Shown here in pieces: positions 1 through 8,748 of a stretch of 64,000 nt of DNA. The stretch lies in contig OY288256.1 in assembly GCA_958450325.1 (NCBI GenBank), positions 51,974,953 to 52,038,952 on the forward strand. The letters run 5' to 3'. The notes beneath the pieces are model-generated. The model did not search any database. It saw nothing but the letters and a program-made list of their open reading frames with translations, and was not told where the DNA came from. A program made the position numbers and the translations under genes. This DNA is from Agrostemma githago (taxonomy: Eukaryota > Streptophyta > Magnoliopsida > Caryophyllales > Caryophyllaceae). Position 1 is the first letter of the stretch. Every line of letters begins with the position of its first letter.

Positions 1-144
1 GTCTAATTTTTTTTAGAGCGGGCCGAATTTTACTGGACTGTGGTTTAGCCTCATAATCTTTAGCAGCTTGTGCTAAAATTTGACTATGCTTAACTTAACC
101 TATGATTGCCAAACTGTTTCCGAGGGTAAGAGGGGGCTCAGTAC

Positions 145-1045
145 AGGGGCGGACCTAGGGGTGTGCACAGCACCCCACGTGCGCACCCTTTGGTTTTCTT
201 TTTTTTTTTTTGAAAAAATAACTGATGCTAAGTACTTGTACATTTTACGTGTGCAAGGAACAATCAAAAATAGTGTGGCGCGTTGGTAATGAGGTTGGTG
301 CTTGGGGCTTGTCAATTCGGCATTGTTGGCGGGAGTTCGAACCCCCTTGCACACCTTTCCATTCATCTTCAGTTTTTATTTTTCCCCCAATTCTCACACA
401 ACTACGCAAGATTGAAGGCTATATTAGTATATGTTGTATTTTATCATTTTTAACCTAATTTAAAAAATCTCTTTTCTCAATTATCAATTTTAAATTCTAA
501 TCTTATATAGTTAGATTGTTTTTGCCTTTTTGGGTACTTTTTTGTGCCAATTTTTGGGTTTTGTTTTGCTTTTGTCAATTATGGAGAACGTAATTTAATT
601 TAAATATAACTCCAAATAGTGGAACCTAATTTTGATTTTTTTTTTGATGTTATTAATTTACTATTATAGGTATTTGAGTATTTCGGGTATTTTTCAATGT
701 CAATGTTTGGGTTTTGTCGGTTGATGTCGACTACAGTTAATTAAATATACTAATCCCTGATTGTGGAACCCTAATTTTGGGGTTTTTTCATGTTACTCGA
801 TATTTATGTGTTGGTTTACCATTTTTTCTTTAGTTGAGTTATAAATTTCATACAATATTGTTCGACATATTTCAAGTTAGTTACAAAAAAATTTAATTGG
901 ATTTTATTTAATATTTATAGTTACATATTTATGTGTCTATGTGACAACATATGAGTTTCTATTTTTAATTAATTTTTTATAATATCGGCAAAAAAAAAAA
1001 AATTTAAAAGTGAACCCCCTCTCGTAAATTTCTGGGTCCGCCACT
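145..1045. mobile_element. hAT-like terminal-inverted-repeat element, non-autonomous
   Basis: The left end reads aggggcggacctagg and the right end ctgggtccgccact, which are near-perfect inverted repeats. The 9-base string gctcagtac occurs just outside both ends (136-144 and 1046-1054). This fits an 8-bp hAT duplication plus one terminal base, or a 9-bp Mutator duplication. The CAGnGGCGGA-type terminus favours hAT. The interior is AT-rich and has no transposase. It lies upstream of the first visible VPS20 exon, apparently inside that gene's intron. Confidence 0.75.
271..350 (+). other. tRNA-like Pol III box A / box B module inside the hAT-like element
   Basis: A box A-like string tggcgcgttgg at 276-286 is followed, at tRNA-like spacing, by a box B-like string gagttcgaacc at 333-343. 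I could not fold a full cloverleaf, so this is not called a tRNA gene. It resembles the head of a tRNA-derived SINE or a tRNA relic carried by the transposon. Confidence 0.4.
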
Positions 1046-1054
1046 GCTCAGTAC

Positions 1055-1770
1055 TCATGGCTCAATATATGGAGCATAGGTGGACAAGTCCGTGTCCTTG
1101 AGCTTTTCGAAGTGGTAGCTTTCAAATTATTGTTCAAGAGATCTAATTTTCTATCATCGAGGCACCGTGAAATGATGGCTTGATAGAGTTTTGTGATGTT
1201 ATTTTGTTAGATGTTGGTCTTCACTTTGTATAATACTAGGTATTTTTGGTTGAGAGCTTATTTGAAAAAGTGCTTCTTTCACATCCTTAGATAATTAAAA
1301 ACTTGTGAAACTTGAAATTGGATGTATGCATACGAGAAGTTCGTTTTCAAATGTTGATTCTTCTCTTGCTTTCCTAGATGATTGTCCTCAGCCTTTGTCG
1401 TTGCTGTTGTTGTTGTTGCACGTGACAAGTTCGTGTGAATCATTTTCTGTTCTTCTCTCCAAGTTTATGCTTCTTGTTAAGTTTTCGTCGTTTCTAAAGA
1501 ACCTTATCTTGCGATCCTCGACTTCCCGAAGGAATTAAGGTCTAATGGAGTATAAAAGGCGCGAACTTTCAAATTATCATTACGATAACTTGTTTGGAAG
1601 TAAATGAAACAACTTTTATTACGCGTGGTATATCCTAACTAAGAACTACGGAGTACTATTTTTTTACCAAGATAGCATCTCCTTTCTTTGTTAAGCTCAG
1701 CATTTCGTTCCATTTGGTACTTGGTAAGCCTATATTAGAGTTTTTACTAAAAACTAGACTGTTTATTCAG
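1055..1770 (+). other. Intron sequence upstream of the first visible VPS20 exon
   Basis: Between the hAT-like element and the exon at 1771 there is T-rich sequence ending in a polypyrimidine stretch and tttattcag acceptor. I searched for the missing VPS20 first exon here and in 1-135 and did not find it, so the intron probably extends beyond the left edge. Confidence 0.5.
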
Positions 1771-3770
1771 CTCGATGCGGTAATTAAAGCTGAAATACAA
1801 GCAGCAAAGGATCTGATTAGCGAAAAGAAAAAAGATAGGGCCTTGCTAGCATTGAAGAAGAAAAAGGTGCAAGAAGAGTTGCTTCAGAAGGTCGATGCCT
1901 GGTTGATTAATGTTGAGCAGCAGGTAAAATTTAAACAAAATTCACTTTATTTATTTTGAAATTCAGTGTAAAAATATATACTCCATACTTAATTTATTTG
2001 GAAATTATGCTTTTATATCTGATTTAGCTTGCAGATATTGAATTGGCAAGCAAGCAAAAAACAGTGTTTGAGAGCTTGAAGGCAGGAAACGATGCTTTGA
2101 AATCAATACAAAGCGAAGTCAGTTTGGACGATGTTCAGAAGTTGATGGATGATACTGCTGAAGCTAAAGCCTATCAAGATGTGTGTTTCTCTCTAATGTT
2201 GTTTTCATCGACCTTTATCTAACAAAACAAAACAAAACAAAAATCTTGAATTCACATAAAATTTAGGTTGCCATGATGCACTTGCTAGTCATGCTTGATT
2301 CTTTTTCTTTTTTTATATGCTAAACTCTTGGGATGTGGGTTGAAGATAATATGGTGAAAGTTTCTTTGAAAAGCGATGAGCGGTGTTTCAATTGTTACGT
2401 TTGTAACCTTGAAAAATAGCTCTGATGTTCACCTGAGTTTTTTCAGTAATTCTTGCATACACTTGCAAGACATTAAACCTTGGCCACGGCCCCAAATTGT
2501 GGCCAACGCAGGAAGGTTCTGAAAGTCAACTTTTCTCAGTTTTAACAAATGTTGTTTCTTACATAATAACTTGATCAACTGTGTGAAGAATCTCATATCC
2601 GATTTTACTTTTCAGGAAGTAAATGCTATGCTTGGAGAACAACTATCTTCTGAAGATGAAGAAGCTGTTTTAGCCGAGTTCGACAGCCTAGAAGCAGAGG
2701 TATATCTATATAAGTATATTTATAGAGATCGTCAATTCTCTCATATCATTATTCGTCTTGATTATGATGAAACTAATTAACCAACCAACCCCGGTGATAT
2801 AAAATAGAACATAAATTACGTTAACTAAAATGTGGTAAGAAATTGGATAATCCTGACCTTAACAAGCTATCTTAGGTGTGGAATATAATGTTATGACTCT
2901 TGTGAGTGCTGCGTATTCTTATGATTTATATTCTTATGTTTTTGTAGCTCATGATCGAAGATCTACCAGTAGCACCAGATTCAGTTCCCGTTCCACAAGT
3001 TGAACCAGATTCAGTTGCAATTCCGTCAATTGACGCGCTCGACCTTCCTGATGTTCCAACAAAAGCCCCTATTGCTTCACATGTTATCGACGAGGATTCC
3101 ACCATTATACCTGAGAACACTAAAGGTAGTATAAACTGCCTCCAGTTCAATCAACATTCATAAAAGATACTTGTACCTAGACCTCGGGTCATTTAGGGAG
3201 TCTAGTCATTTTCCATTAGGTCATTTCGGTTTTTCGGATGTGCTATACATCTAGACCTGGCGGGCGGGTCAACAATGTTCGGGTCAGGTTGGATCATTTC
3301 CAATTTATTAGGGCTCAGGTCGCGCTGGGTCATTTTCGGATATGTTATTAATTTTTTTAGGGATATCAGTATGCGGCAATAAACATTGGGGTCGGGCCAG
3401 GTTAGGTTAGGTCAATTCAGGTTGCGGTCAAGATGTTCGCGGGTTTAACTCGGGCCATACGTCCGTATTTGTCCGACCCGCCCCTACCCCCAACCCGCAC
3501 TGGTCAACCCAGGAGAGGCCTTGTTCTGGCCAACTCCCGGTTCAGGGTCTGGTAGTCAAGGGCAGGGCCGGGCCGGGGCTAGGTCTAGGTCAAGGTTGGA
3601 TCTTCAATTGGGGTTTTTCAGGTCGGGTCTGTCTTGGGAGGTGTATGTACATATTCAAGTTATTAAGGTTATATTGGGGTCGGTTAGTTTTGGCAGGTCA
3701 TCTTGTATGTTGCTATTTGCTAATGAGTTGCTATCGTATGGCAGTCATGGAAGAACCATTGGCAGCTTAA
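1771..3770 (+). CDS. VPS20: ESCRT-III subunit VPS20 (CHMP6) homologue, 3' part
   Basis: Five exons join in frame: 1771-1923, 2028-2180, 2616-2699, 2948-3125 and 3745-3770 (TAA at 3768). All have AG acceptors and GT donors. They encode about 198 residues. The first roughly 35 residues, including the N-terminal MGNLF-type myristoylation site known in this family, lie upstream of the window. The Snf7-type coiled core is clear (KKKDRALLALKKKKVQEELL, NVEQQ, SIQSEV, DDVQKLMDDTAEAKAYQD, EEAVLAEFDSLEAE), as is the tail LDLPDVPTKAPIAS. VPS20 links ESCRT-II to ESCRT-III polymer nucleation on endosomes, during multivesicular body sorting. The last exon is only 26 nt and ends EEPLAA, matching the family's usual EEPL tail. 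Splicing was deduced by eye from family similarity. Identification is firm; expression is unknown. Confidence 0.9.
3126..3744 (+). repeat. VPS20 last intron, filled with degenerate GGGTC-rich repeat
   Basis: The 619-bp intron from donor gtagtat to acceptor ggcag is dominated from about 3180 to 3700 by scattered GGGTC, GGTCA and GGTCGGG words with no fixed period. This differs sharply in composition from the other AT-rich introns. It looks like a decayed low-complexity or MITE-derived insert. Confidence 0.6.
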
Positions 3771-4462
3771 CTACAACAAGCCATTAAGCAAACCACAAGG
3801 AAATACGATCTCCAGCAACCACATTTCCGTATCTTACTCGGTCTATTTTCGTGTGCTTGTAGATTATTATCGCAGTAATGTACATGACAGGTTTTTTTTT
3901 TTTTGTTTAAATTTTCTGCAAAGTCTTTCTAGAACTGATGTCTTCCATGTGTACAGTTACATGTATCCTTCGATTGGGGAATTAATGATTTGATTTAGAG
4001 TTGGTGCAATCATCAACTGGAAAGTAACAGCAGCATTAAGATAAGTTGTACGAGGTGCTAGAATTATGTTTCCTCATTTATCCTTGAATGTGGATAGTTG
4101 GCATTCTTGGCAATCAGCTACACTACCAGTCTACCAACAAACAAGTACCTAGAGTCGAAGATCATTTTGTGCCATACAAAAGGAAAATGCTCAAAAGATG
4201 AAGGCGTCAAGACGGGTCACTATGGTCTAATTGGGGGGGGGGGGGGGGGGGGGTTCATTCAGTGGATTCGGGTATGTGGGTCAAAATATCAGGTCATGTC
4301 CGATTCAATTTTGGGTCATCCGTTGGTCCGGAACTGTGGATTTGAGTGAATTGCTGGGTAATGGATCCTACAATCAACTGATTTTCATGGGTAAACGATG
4401 TACCTATGGATAAAGTCAAGTTGGTTTCAGTTAGTAACAGTTCGGGTTGTATCAATGATCAG
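3771..4462. other. VPS20 3' flank with a 21-G homopolymer
   Basis: This holds the presumed 3' untranslated region and flank of VPS20. A run of 21 consecutive G occupies 4233-4253. No further gene is seen; short open frames crossing the G run are artefacts. Confidence 0.6.
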
Positions 4463-4465
4463 TTA

Positions 4466-4717
4466 GACCCTGTTCTTTTCGGCTGAAACAAGGCTGAGCT
4501 GAGCTGAGCTGGTCTGATAAGAGCTGAGCTGGACTGATAAGAGCTGAGCTGAGCTGAGCTGAATTTATAGAAGCTGAAAATAATAATTTCTTATATAAAT
4601 TATCTAATAATTTTAAGAAAAATATTGGAGCTGAGCTGAGCTGATAAGAGCTGGGCTGAGCTGATAAAAGCTGAGCTGGTCTAAACAGGCTGAAATTAAA
4701 CCGAAAAGAACAGGGCC
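4466..4717. mobile_element. Tourist-like MITE built of GAGCT pentamers
   Basis: Inverted ends gaccctgttcttttcggct and ccgaaaagaacagggcc are flanked by TTA on both sides (4463-4465, 4718-4720), the duplication typical of PIF/Harbinger elements. The 252-bp interior is mostly tandem GAGCT/GCTGA pentamers in two blocks (about 4493-4560 and 4629-4682) around an AT-rich centre with no coding capacity. Confidence 0.8.
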
Positions 4718-4992
4718 TTAGTGTTTCTTGTAGTCAGGTCGGGTACTCAGGTTGTGTTGGATTCCTAGCATTTTGGATTCTATCACTTATCAACTTACAT
4801 GCGGTATCTAGTCAAGTTCAGTTTTTCAGTTCATAAAAAGTGCAGCTACTTCCCGGTTTGTGTATATAGTTTTTGTGTACGGTTTGTTCTGCCATCCTCA
4901 CGCTGCTTTATTTTGACTCATTTCTGCTGACTTATGCACTTTTGCATGCCACTCCCTCCGCACCACATTGTTTTTCCCGCTATAAATGACAC

Positions 4993-5816
4993 ATTGATTA
5001 AAAAAACGAAATTATTTTTTCCTAACAAGTCTCTACTCAATCCTAACGAAATTTTACCGCTTTATTCCTCTCATTTCACCAAATCACAAAATCAAGTCTT
5101 TGATTTTCTCTCTAAATAAATTTCAAACACCCGTAAACCCACAATGAACAACCACAAATACCGGGACCGTTCGGGGTCGGTGGCTAGAGTCGGTGGCTGA
5201 GATCGGGTCGGCGGGGTCGATCGGGTCGGAGCCAATGGTTGGGTGGTGGCTTGGTGGGTGGTGGGCTGCGTGGTGGTGGTTAACCGGGTGGGTGAGGGTG
5301 ATTGGCGGTGGGGGTCGGGTCAGGTGGTGAGGATGGTCGACGGTGAGGTCTGGTGGGTGAGGTGGTTGGGTGGGTCATGGGGTTTCGTCAGGGAGGGAGG
5401 CCGTTGGTGTTGGTGGGGATATTTTTTATTTTTTAAAATTATTTTTTTTATTTAAATTACTCCTCCTTTGTTTGTTAATTACTGTTTTTCCTTTTTTATT
5501 TGTTATTTTTTGTTTTTCCTTTTTTCTTTATTTTAGTTGAAACTTTTAAATTCAATTAATTCTATACAATTAATCAAACAATAATAATTCAATTAAAAAA
5601 ATTGTAAATAAATGAACGATTTTACATCATCGATAATTGAATTAATAAATTGGGAGCGATTGGTTTTGCAAATTGATGAAGCAAAACAAAATAAGTGTAA
5701 TTAATTTCAATGTCAAAGTAAAGTTTGTATAAGGGTATAAGAGAAAAAGTTTAGAAAAATTCGTTAGGATTGAGTAAAGGCTCGCTAGGAAAAAAACACG
5801 ACCCTAAAAAATCAAT
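4993..5816. mobile_element. Non-autonomous inverted-repeat element with GGTCGG/GGTGG-rich core
   Basis: Arms at about 5018-5052 and 5757-5793 are inverted copies sharing the words ctcaatcctaacgaaa and ttttttccta. The inverted similarity extends weakly to attgatt at 4993 and aatcaat at 5816. The core (5160-5420) is strongly G-rich on the plus strand, with repeated ggtcgg and ggtggt. No coding domain was seen, and I could not fix a target duplication, so the exact ends are approximate. Confidence 0.6.
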
Positions 5817-5960
5817 AAATTAAGGTGATAAATTGTTGTTGAGCGATCGAAGTTCAAGAAGTCAAATCACAATAAAGTAACCAATGAAAAAAGAGTATAT
5901 GGAGTATTTGATAAATAAGGAAAATTCTAAAGTGAGAAAATCAAAGTGAGTTTTCATTTA

Positions 5961-6402
5961 TGGTGTGTTTGGGAACTCGGATTTGGATTTAAAATTCGGA
6001 TTTGAAATATTTTAGGCGTTTGGCAATCTTGGGATTTGGATTTGAAATTGAGACCAAATCCAACCTAGTTGAAATATGGCTATCTCAAATTCCTAGGGTA
6101 TGGGTAGTCATTTCAATTCCGTCAATTATTGTTTTTTTATTTTTGCGCATAATCTTATTAAAATACTTTTTTTTTTGTTTTTTTTTTTTTCTGTTTTTGA
6201 AAATTTACGCTTTTCTGATGAAAATTTTTCAAAAATAAAAATAAAAATTGGTGACCGTGACTCGACTCCACCCGCCTGAATTCCAATTCCAAGGGTACCC
6301 AAACACCATTTTGGATTTGGATTTGGATTTGAAATCTAGAATTTCAAATACAAGAATTGAAATCATGAAATTTAAATCAATTATGAGTATCCAAACGCAA
6401 CC
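5961..6402. mobile_element. Palindromic Tourist-like MITE, copy 1
   Basis: Ends read tggtgtgtttggga and tatccaaacgcaacc, and both ends carry arrays of ggatttggatttg. TTA lies at both outer edges (5958-5960, 6403-6405). A second, diverged copy is at 27558-28009; shared blocks include caaatccaacctagtt, atttcaattccgtca and aagggtacccaaacaccatt. Confidence 0.75.
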
Positions 6403-6584
6403 TTAAAGAAAAATGGGAAAATCTTAGGGGCCGTTTGCTTCGAACAAAGATATAGGATTGGAATCAGGAATCAAAGCAAGGTGGTATGGGGTTGAAACTT
6501 GATTCCTGATATTCGGTATTTGGTTTTTTTTTTTTAGATAATTGAGAATCAAATCCGAAATTCTAATTTTTATAAAATTATATT

Positions 6585-7254
6585 TGTTCCGGTATCGGAA
6601 TCAATTAACCCGACTACGAATTCGGGTTCTTAGTGTTCGAATATCGCTTGATTGATTTCGCAATTCTCTCCTTCTTCTTACTCCACGGGTCGGACTTTTC
6701 CCGACGGATCGAGCCTGCTCCCTGCACAAGGAACGCACAGGGCCTCGGAGGTTGTCCGAGGGAACCCTCTCCGATGCCTAAGTCAGTCCGTGAATGCCTT
6801 GATGAACCTAGTTTGTGAGGAGCTAGGTGGCGTTTTTAGAGTAAGGGTCTAGAGAGAGAAAATCCAACCCCTTTCAAGTGGGAATAGGAGAGTATATATA
6901 CCTTCCCACAAGAGAGTGGAAGAGAAGTGGAGAGAGGAAGAATGGGTGGATAGGGAGGTGACAAGTGGCTTCACCTCGTCCACCCATTTTCCCTTACCTT
7001 AGGCAAAATGACGAAAGGATCCTCGGCTTTCCCTGCTCGTGCTGGGGGTCGGGACACCCTGAGGACCAGCAGGCAGGGGGGCTTGATGGCCCTGCTCGGT
7101 AGGCGGTACGGCCCTGCTGGGCAGGCGTGAGCCTTAGAGTGTTTTAGTGACCTTCGTAGGGTAGTTATGCTGGGCAACCTCTGCCCTGCCCTTGGGGCGA
7201 ATCCCCCCAGGGTTTTACGGGCGGACGACCCGTAGTCTTTGTCAACCCCCATCA
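6585..7254 (-). repeat. Complete LTR of the Tat-type element (3' LTR on the minus strand)
   Basis: The 670-bp repeat runs tgttccgg...ccccatca on the plus strand, so on the minus strand it starts TGATGGGG and ends CCGGAACA. A TATA-like tatatata lies at about 6893-6900. I place this LTR on the minus strand because gag-pol is there and because the minus strand carries an actgacttaggcatcgg motif that I recall from U5 of related plant elements. No convincing polypurine tract or primer site adjoins 7254. Confidence 0.8.
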
Positions 7255-7530
7255 ATTGGCCCACGCCGGCTGGAGGGAAGCAAGACTTCTCTTTGGCAGG
7301 CGTCTTCAGGATGGGATGGGGTTGACCTTCGAACTCCTTTGCATTTAATGCGTTGCTTGTTCCCGAGGTAGGAAGCTCAAGCTCATTGGTTATGACGAAA
7401 GGGGTTGGAATGTTCTTCTGGCTATGATTGTTTCTTCTTGCAAAGTGGATTTTTGGGCGACGTGCGGATCTTATGATTGGTTACCCCTCTTACAGAGGTG
7501 GTTGGAGTGCCATTAATGGCGTGTTTCTTG
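7255..7530. other. Spacer between LTR and first antisense promoter
   Basis: GC-richer sequence without a recognisable gene. A TGG follows the LTR after two bases, but the following bases match no primer site I know. Confidence 0.5.
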
Positions 7531-7534
7531 CTCT

Positions 7535-7542
7535 TATATAAA
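7535..7542 (+). promoter_or_regulatory. TATA box of first antisense transcription unit
   Basis: The sequence tatataaa lies about 77 bp upstream of the plus-strand ATG at 7619, at a usual spacing for a plant TATA promoter with a short leader. It reads opposite to gag-pol. Confidence 0.5.
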
Positions 7543-7618
7543 CTCCGATTTTCCTCATCATTTTCGCACTTTTACTCGCAATTTTTCTGCTATTTACTTC
7601 CAAAATATTCGAGAACCG

Positions 7619-8200
7619 ATGTCCTGGATCAGGAAAAGAGTTTTCCGATGTGGAATCTACGTAGAAATCCGTTGTTTCAGAGGACACCGTCGTTTGAGAT
7701 ATGTTAAGAGAGCTCACCAGGTTCTTCGCAGAAGTGAAAGGAGGCACTCCCGCTCTCGACGGGTGGCCAAGAGGAAAGCTCTTTCCAGGGTTGGCAGGCA
7801 CCCTGGGTCTCCTCCTGCTGGCCCTCGCCCTGGGCGATGCACCCGAGCTGGGGGATGCTACGACAGGGGGTGCCACAGCTGCTTCCCATGGCTGCATCCA
7901 GAGCAGTTTGTCCCTAACTGCCCTGAGTTGACCTCCTCCCCGGAGTCAGGCTCTTCCTCCCCTCTGGGGAGGAAGGCGGGTCGTGATTTTTCTGATGGCG
8001 TCAGGACCGCCCCTTTTGGTCATGATTGGGACACGAGCAGTCGCGATTCTGAGGATAGCGAGGGTCAGGGCTATTCCTCAGGCGGTGACGAGGATGACCT
8101 CCCCACTGATCCCTTCAAGAGCTCTGACGATTGGGATTGGGGGTCTCCCCTTGATGACTACAGCCCTGGGAATTGCTCTCCAGGTCCTGACGATGATTAG
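7619..8200 (+). CDS. Acidic-tailed extra ORF of the Tat element, unknown function
   Basis: A 193-codon frame opens with ATG at 7619 and ends at TAG. I recognise no family. The first 80 residues are Arg/His-rich and may be read in the wrong frame. A second ATG frame (7701-7931) overlaps it with a leucine-rich stretch, so a frameshift between the two is possible. The last 85 residues are Ser/Asp/Glu/Gly-rich (SSRDSEDSEG, GGDEDDLP, SSDDWDWG, PGPDDD) and look like a genuine disordered acidic tail. It has its own TATA box upstream and a possible polyadenylation region near 8310. It lies between the complete LTR and the larger antisense gene. Confidence 0.45.
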   Translation: MSWIRKRVFRCGIYVEIRCFRGHRRLRYVKRAHQVLRRSERRHSRSRRVAKRKALSRVGRHPGSPPAGPRPGRCTRAGGCYDRGCHSCFPWLHPEQFVPNCPELTSSPESGSSSPLGRKAGRDFSDGVRTAPFGHDWDTSSRDSEDSEGQGYSSGGDEDDLPTDPFKSSDDWDWGSPLDDYSPGNCSPGPDDD

Positions 8201-8529
8201 GCCTGCTTTGGATTTGCAGGCTAGTTAGCTGGGGCAGAAAACCAGGCCCTTGTACTTTTATTTGCTTATGTCTAGAATGTAACTTGCCCATTTTTGGGCT
8301 CCTTTTCAAATTAATGAAAAGGTTCAGGCGACTTATTATTATTATTCTTTTTTTTCTTTTTTTTTGCATGAATGAATGACGTCACAGGGTGATTAATCCT
8401 CTGGCGCCTTTTTGTCTTCTCGAGGCTCTTCTTGGGAAGAGGTGGGCGGTTGGTTGTTTAAAGTATGACACATGGGGCAGTTTATGGGGAGGTTTTTGTT
8501 GGAGGGGCGACCCTTCAGTTGCCCGGGTC
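8201..8529 (+). other. Intergenic spacer between the two antisense ORFs
   Basis: Contains a likely 3' end for the first ORF (aaattaatgaaaagg near 8308), an attatt run with poly-T near 8334-8365, and upstream promoter sequence for the next unit. Confidence 0.45.
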
Positions 8530-8536
8530 TATATAA
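8530..8536 (+). promoter_or_regulatory. TATA box of the main antisense ORF
   Basis: The sequence tctatataagcc is followed by a pyrimidine-rich leader with ctcctccccc and a CA-rich start region. The ATG at 8749 is about 213 bp downstream. This is a well-formed core promoter inside a retrotransposon, reading against gag-pol. Confidence 0.6.
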
Positions 8537-8748
8537 GCCTTTCTCCTCCCCCCATTTCCCTTTTTACACACTTTTTCAAAACTCAAAACCCTTCTTCATA
8601 CTTCTCCCTTCTCTTTGCTGCCGGGAATTTTATAAGACTGAGGAGCCCTTCCCTTCGGATTCTCAAGCGGCGGTCATCGTTCTAGGTTAGAATCTTACTC
8701 TAAATCCTCGCCTTTTCATTTCCTCATACTTTTCCTTCATAAATCAGC

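Noticed and set aside
271..350. A true tRNA gene
   Set aside because: Box-like strings are present but I could not form acceptor and anticodon stems, so it is reported only as a tRNA-like module.
1305..1538. Leu/Ser-rich 77-codon frame as a missing VPS20 first exon
   Set aside because: It shows none of the expected VPS20 N-terminal residues and has no fitting donor site.
4098..4413. Two frames crossing the G21 run
   Set aside because: The poly-Gly stretch comes from the homopolymer; length of such runs is also unreliable in assemblies.
5243..5455. 70-codon Trp/Val/Gly-rich frame
   Set aside because: It arises from the GGTGG/GGTCGG low-complexity core of an inverted-repeat element.
7255..7275. 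Primer binding site for a plus-strand retrotransposon
   Set aside because: TGG follows the LTR after two bases, but the next bases match no tRNA 3' end I know, and gag-pol and the U5-like motif indicate the minus strand.
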